Shown here: positions 13,266 to 13,266 of the stretch, one piece after another
How positions within the stretch are numbered: the first letter of the stretch is position 1
Layout of the letters: each line of letters starts with the position of its first letter
NCBI GenBank assembly: GCA_964504335.1
Contig: CAZDET010000100.1
Location: forward strand, 1-13,266
Origin: CAZDET01 sp964504335
GTDB taxonomy: Bacteria > Bacteroidota > Bacteroidia > Chitinophagales > Saprospiraceae
Length of the DNA stretch: 13,266 nucleotides
Direction of reading: 5' to 3'
The notes under the pieces: model-generated
The model's input: only the letters and a program-made list of their open reading frames with translations
Told to the model about the DNA's origin: nothing
Databases searched by the model: none
Made by a program: the position numbers and the translations under genes

Positions 13266-13266
13266 C

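Noticed and set aside
1..13266. CRISPR arrays, tRNA or rRNA genes
   Set aside because: No regularly spaced repeat-spacer array, no cloverleaf-like sequence ending in CCA with a T-loop, and no rRNA-like conserved stretch were noticed on either strand.

Overview
The window looks like accessory chromosomal DNA from a member of the Bacteroidota, probably a Saprospirales/Cytophagales-type (Lewinella-like) marine or environmental bacterium. The evidence is the protein families seen: ChaN-like secreted protein, PepSY-type and Arm-binding-domain integrase fragments of Bacteroidota type, small one-TM proteins typical of the phylum, and a DJ-1/HxlR/F420-reductase-like stress cluster. Start codons also generally lack a Shine-Dalgarno sequence. 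Base composition is near half GC in most genes, but the first ~170 bases and the 4.4-5.2 kb stretch are clearly more AT-rich. One assembly gap (100 N) is present.

Layout: (1) 1-2700 is a recombination-scarred region. It holds a small serine recombinase behind an AT-rich leader with 14-bp phased repeats, two short orphan reading frames, a complete ChaN-like haem/iron-type secreted protein, and then ~480 bp in which three unrelated gene pieces abut in alternating orientation: the C-terminal tail of a PepSY-type membrane protein (-), the last TPR of a TPR protein (+) and the N-terminal arm-binding region of a tyrosine recombinase (-). (2) 2693-3553 is a secreted protein built of two related ~95-residue halves. 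(3) 3806-4321 is a MacroD/YmdB-type macrodomain hydrolase. (4) 4582-5220 is an AT-rich two-TM protein with a soluble C-terminal domain, ending at a strong bidirectional terminator. (5) 5306-6087 is a SET-domain lysine methyltransferase-like gene split by the gap. The 55 bp on each side of the gap are identical, so the gap is most likely artificial, and closing it restores one 208-residue protein. (6) 6185-7347 holds a quinone-oxidoreductase-type MDR enzyme and a 48-codon ORF downstream of it. (7) 7434-8699 is a two-gene cluster of single-TM proteins, divergent from a lipoprotein gene (8766-9590).

(8) 9577-11482 is the clearest functional unit. An HxlR-family repressor is transcribed divergently from a DJ-1/PfpI (Hsp31-like) protein, which is followed by an NAD(P)-binding F420-reductase-like enzyme. 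A near-perfect 22-bp inverted repeat, the probable operator, lies between them. This reads as a small electrophile/redox-stress regulon. (9) 11681-13150 is a large M19-dipeptidase-like metallohydrolase with an unusual HxH in place of HxD, followed by a 16-bp tandem repeat tract and an inverted repeat at the right edge.

I do not see a convincing new multi-gene defence or biosynthetic system. The most informative observations are the gene-fragment mosaic, the assembly artefact in the SET gene, the HxlR operator and the unusual M19-like protein. No tRNA, rRNA, CRISPR array or intact insertion sequence was seen.
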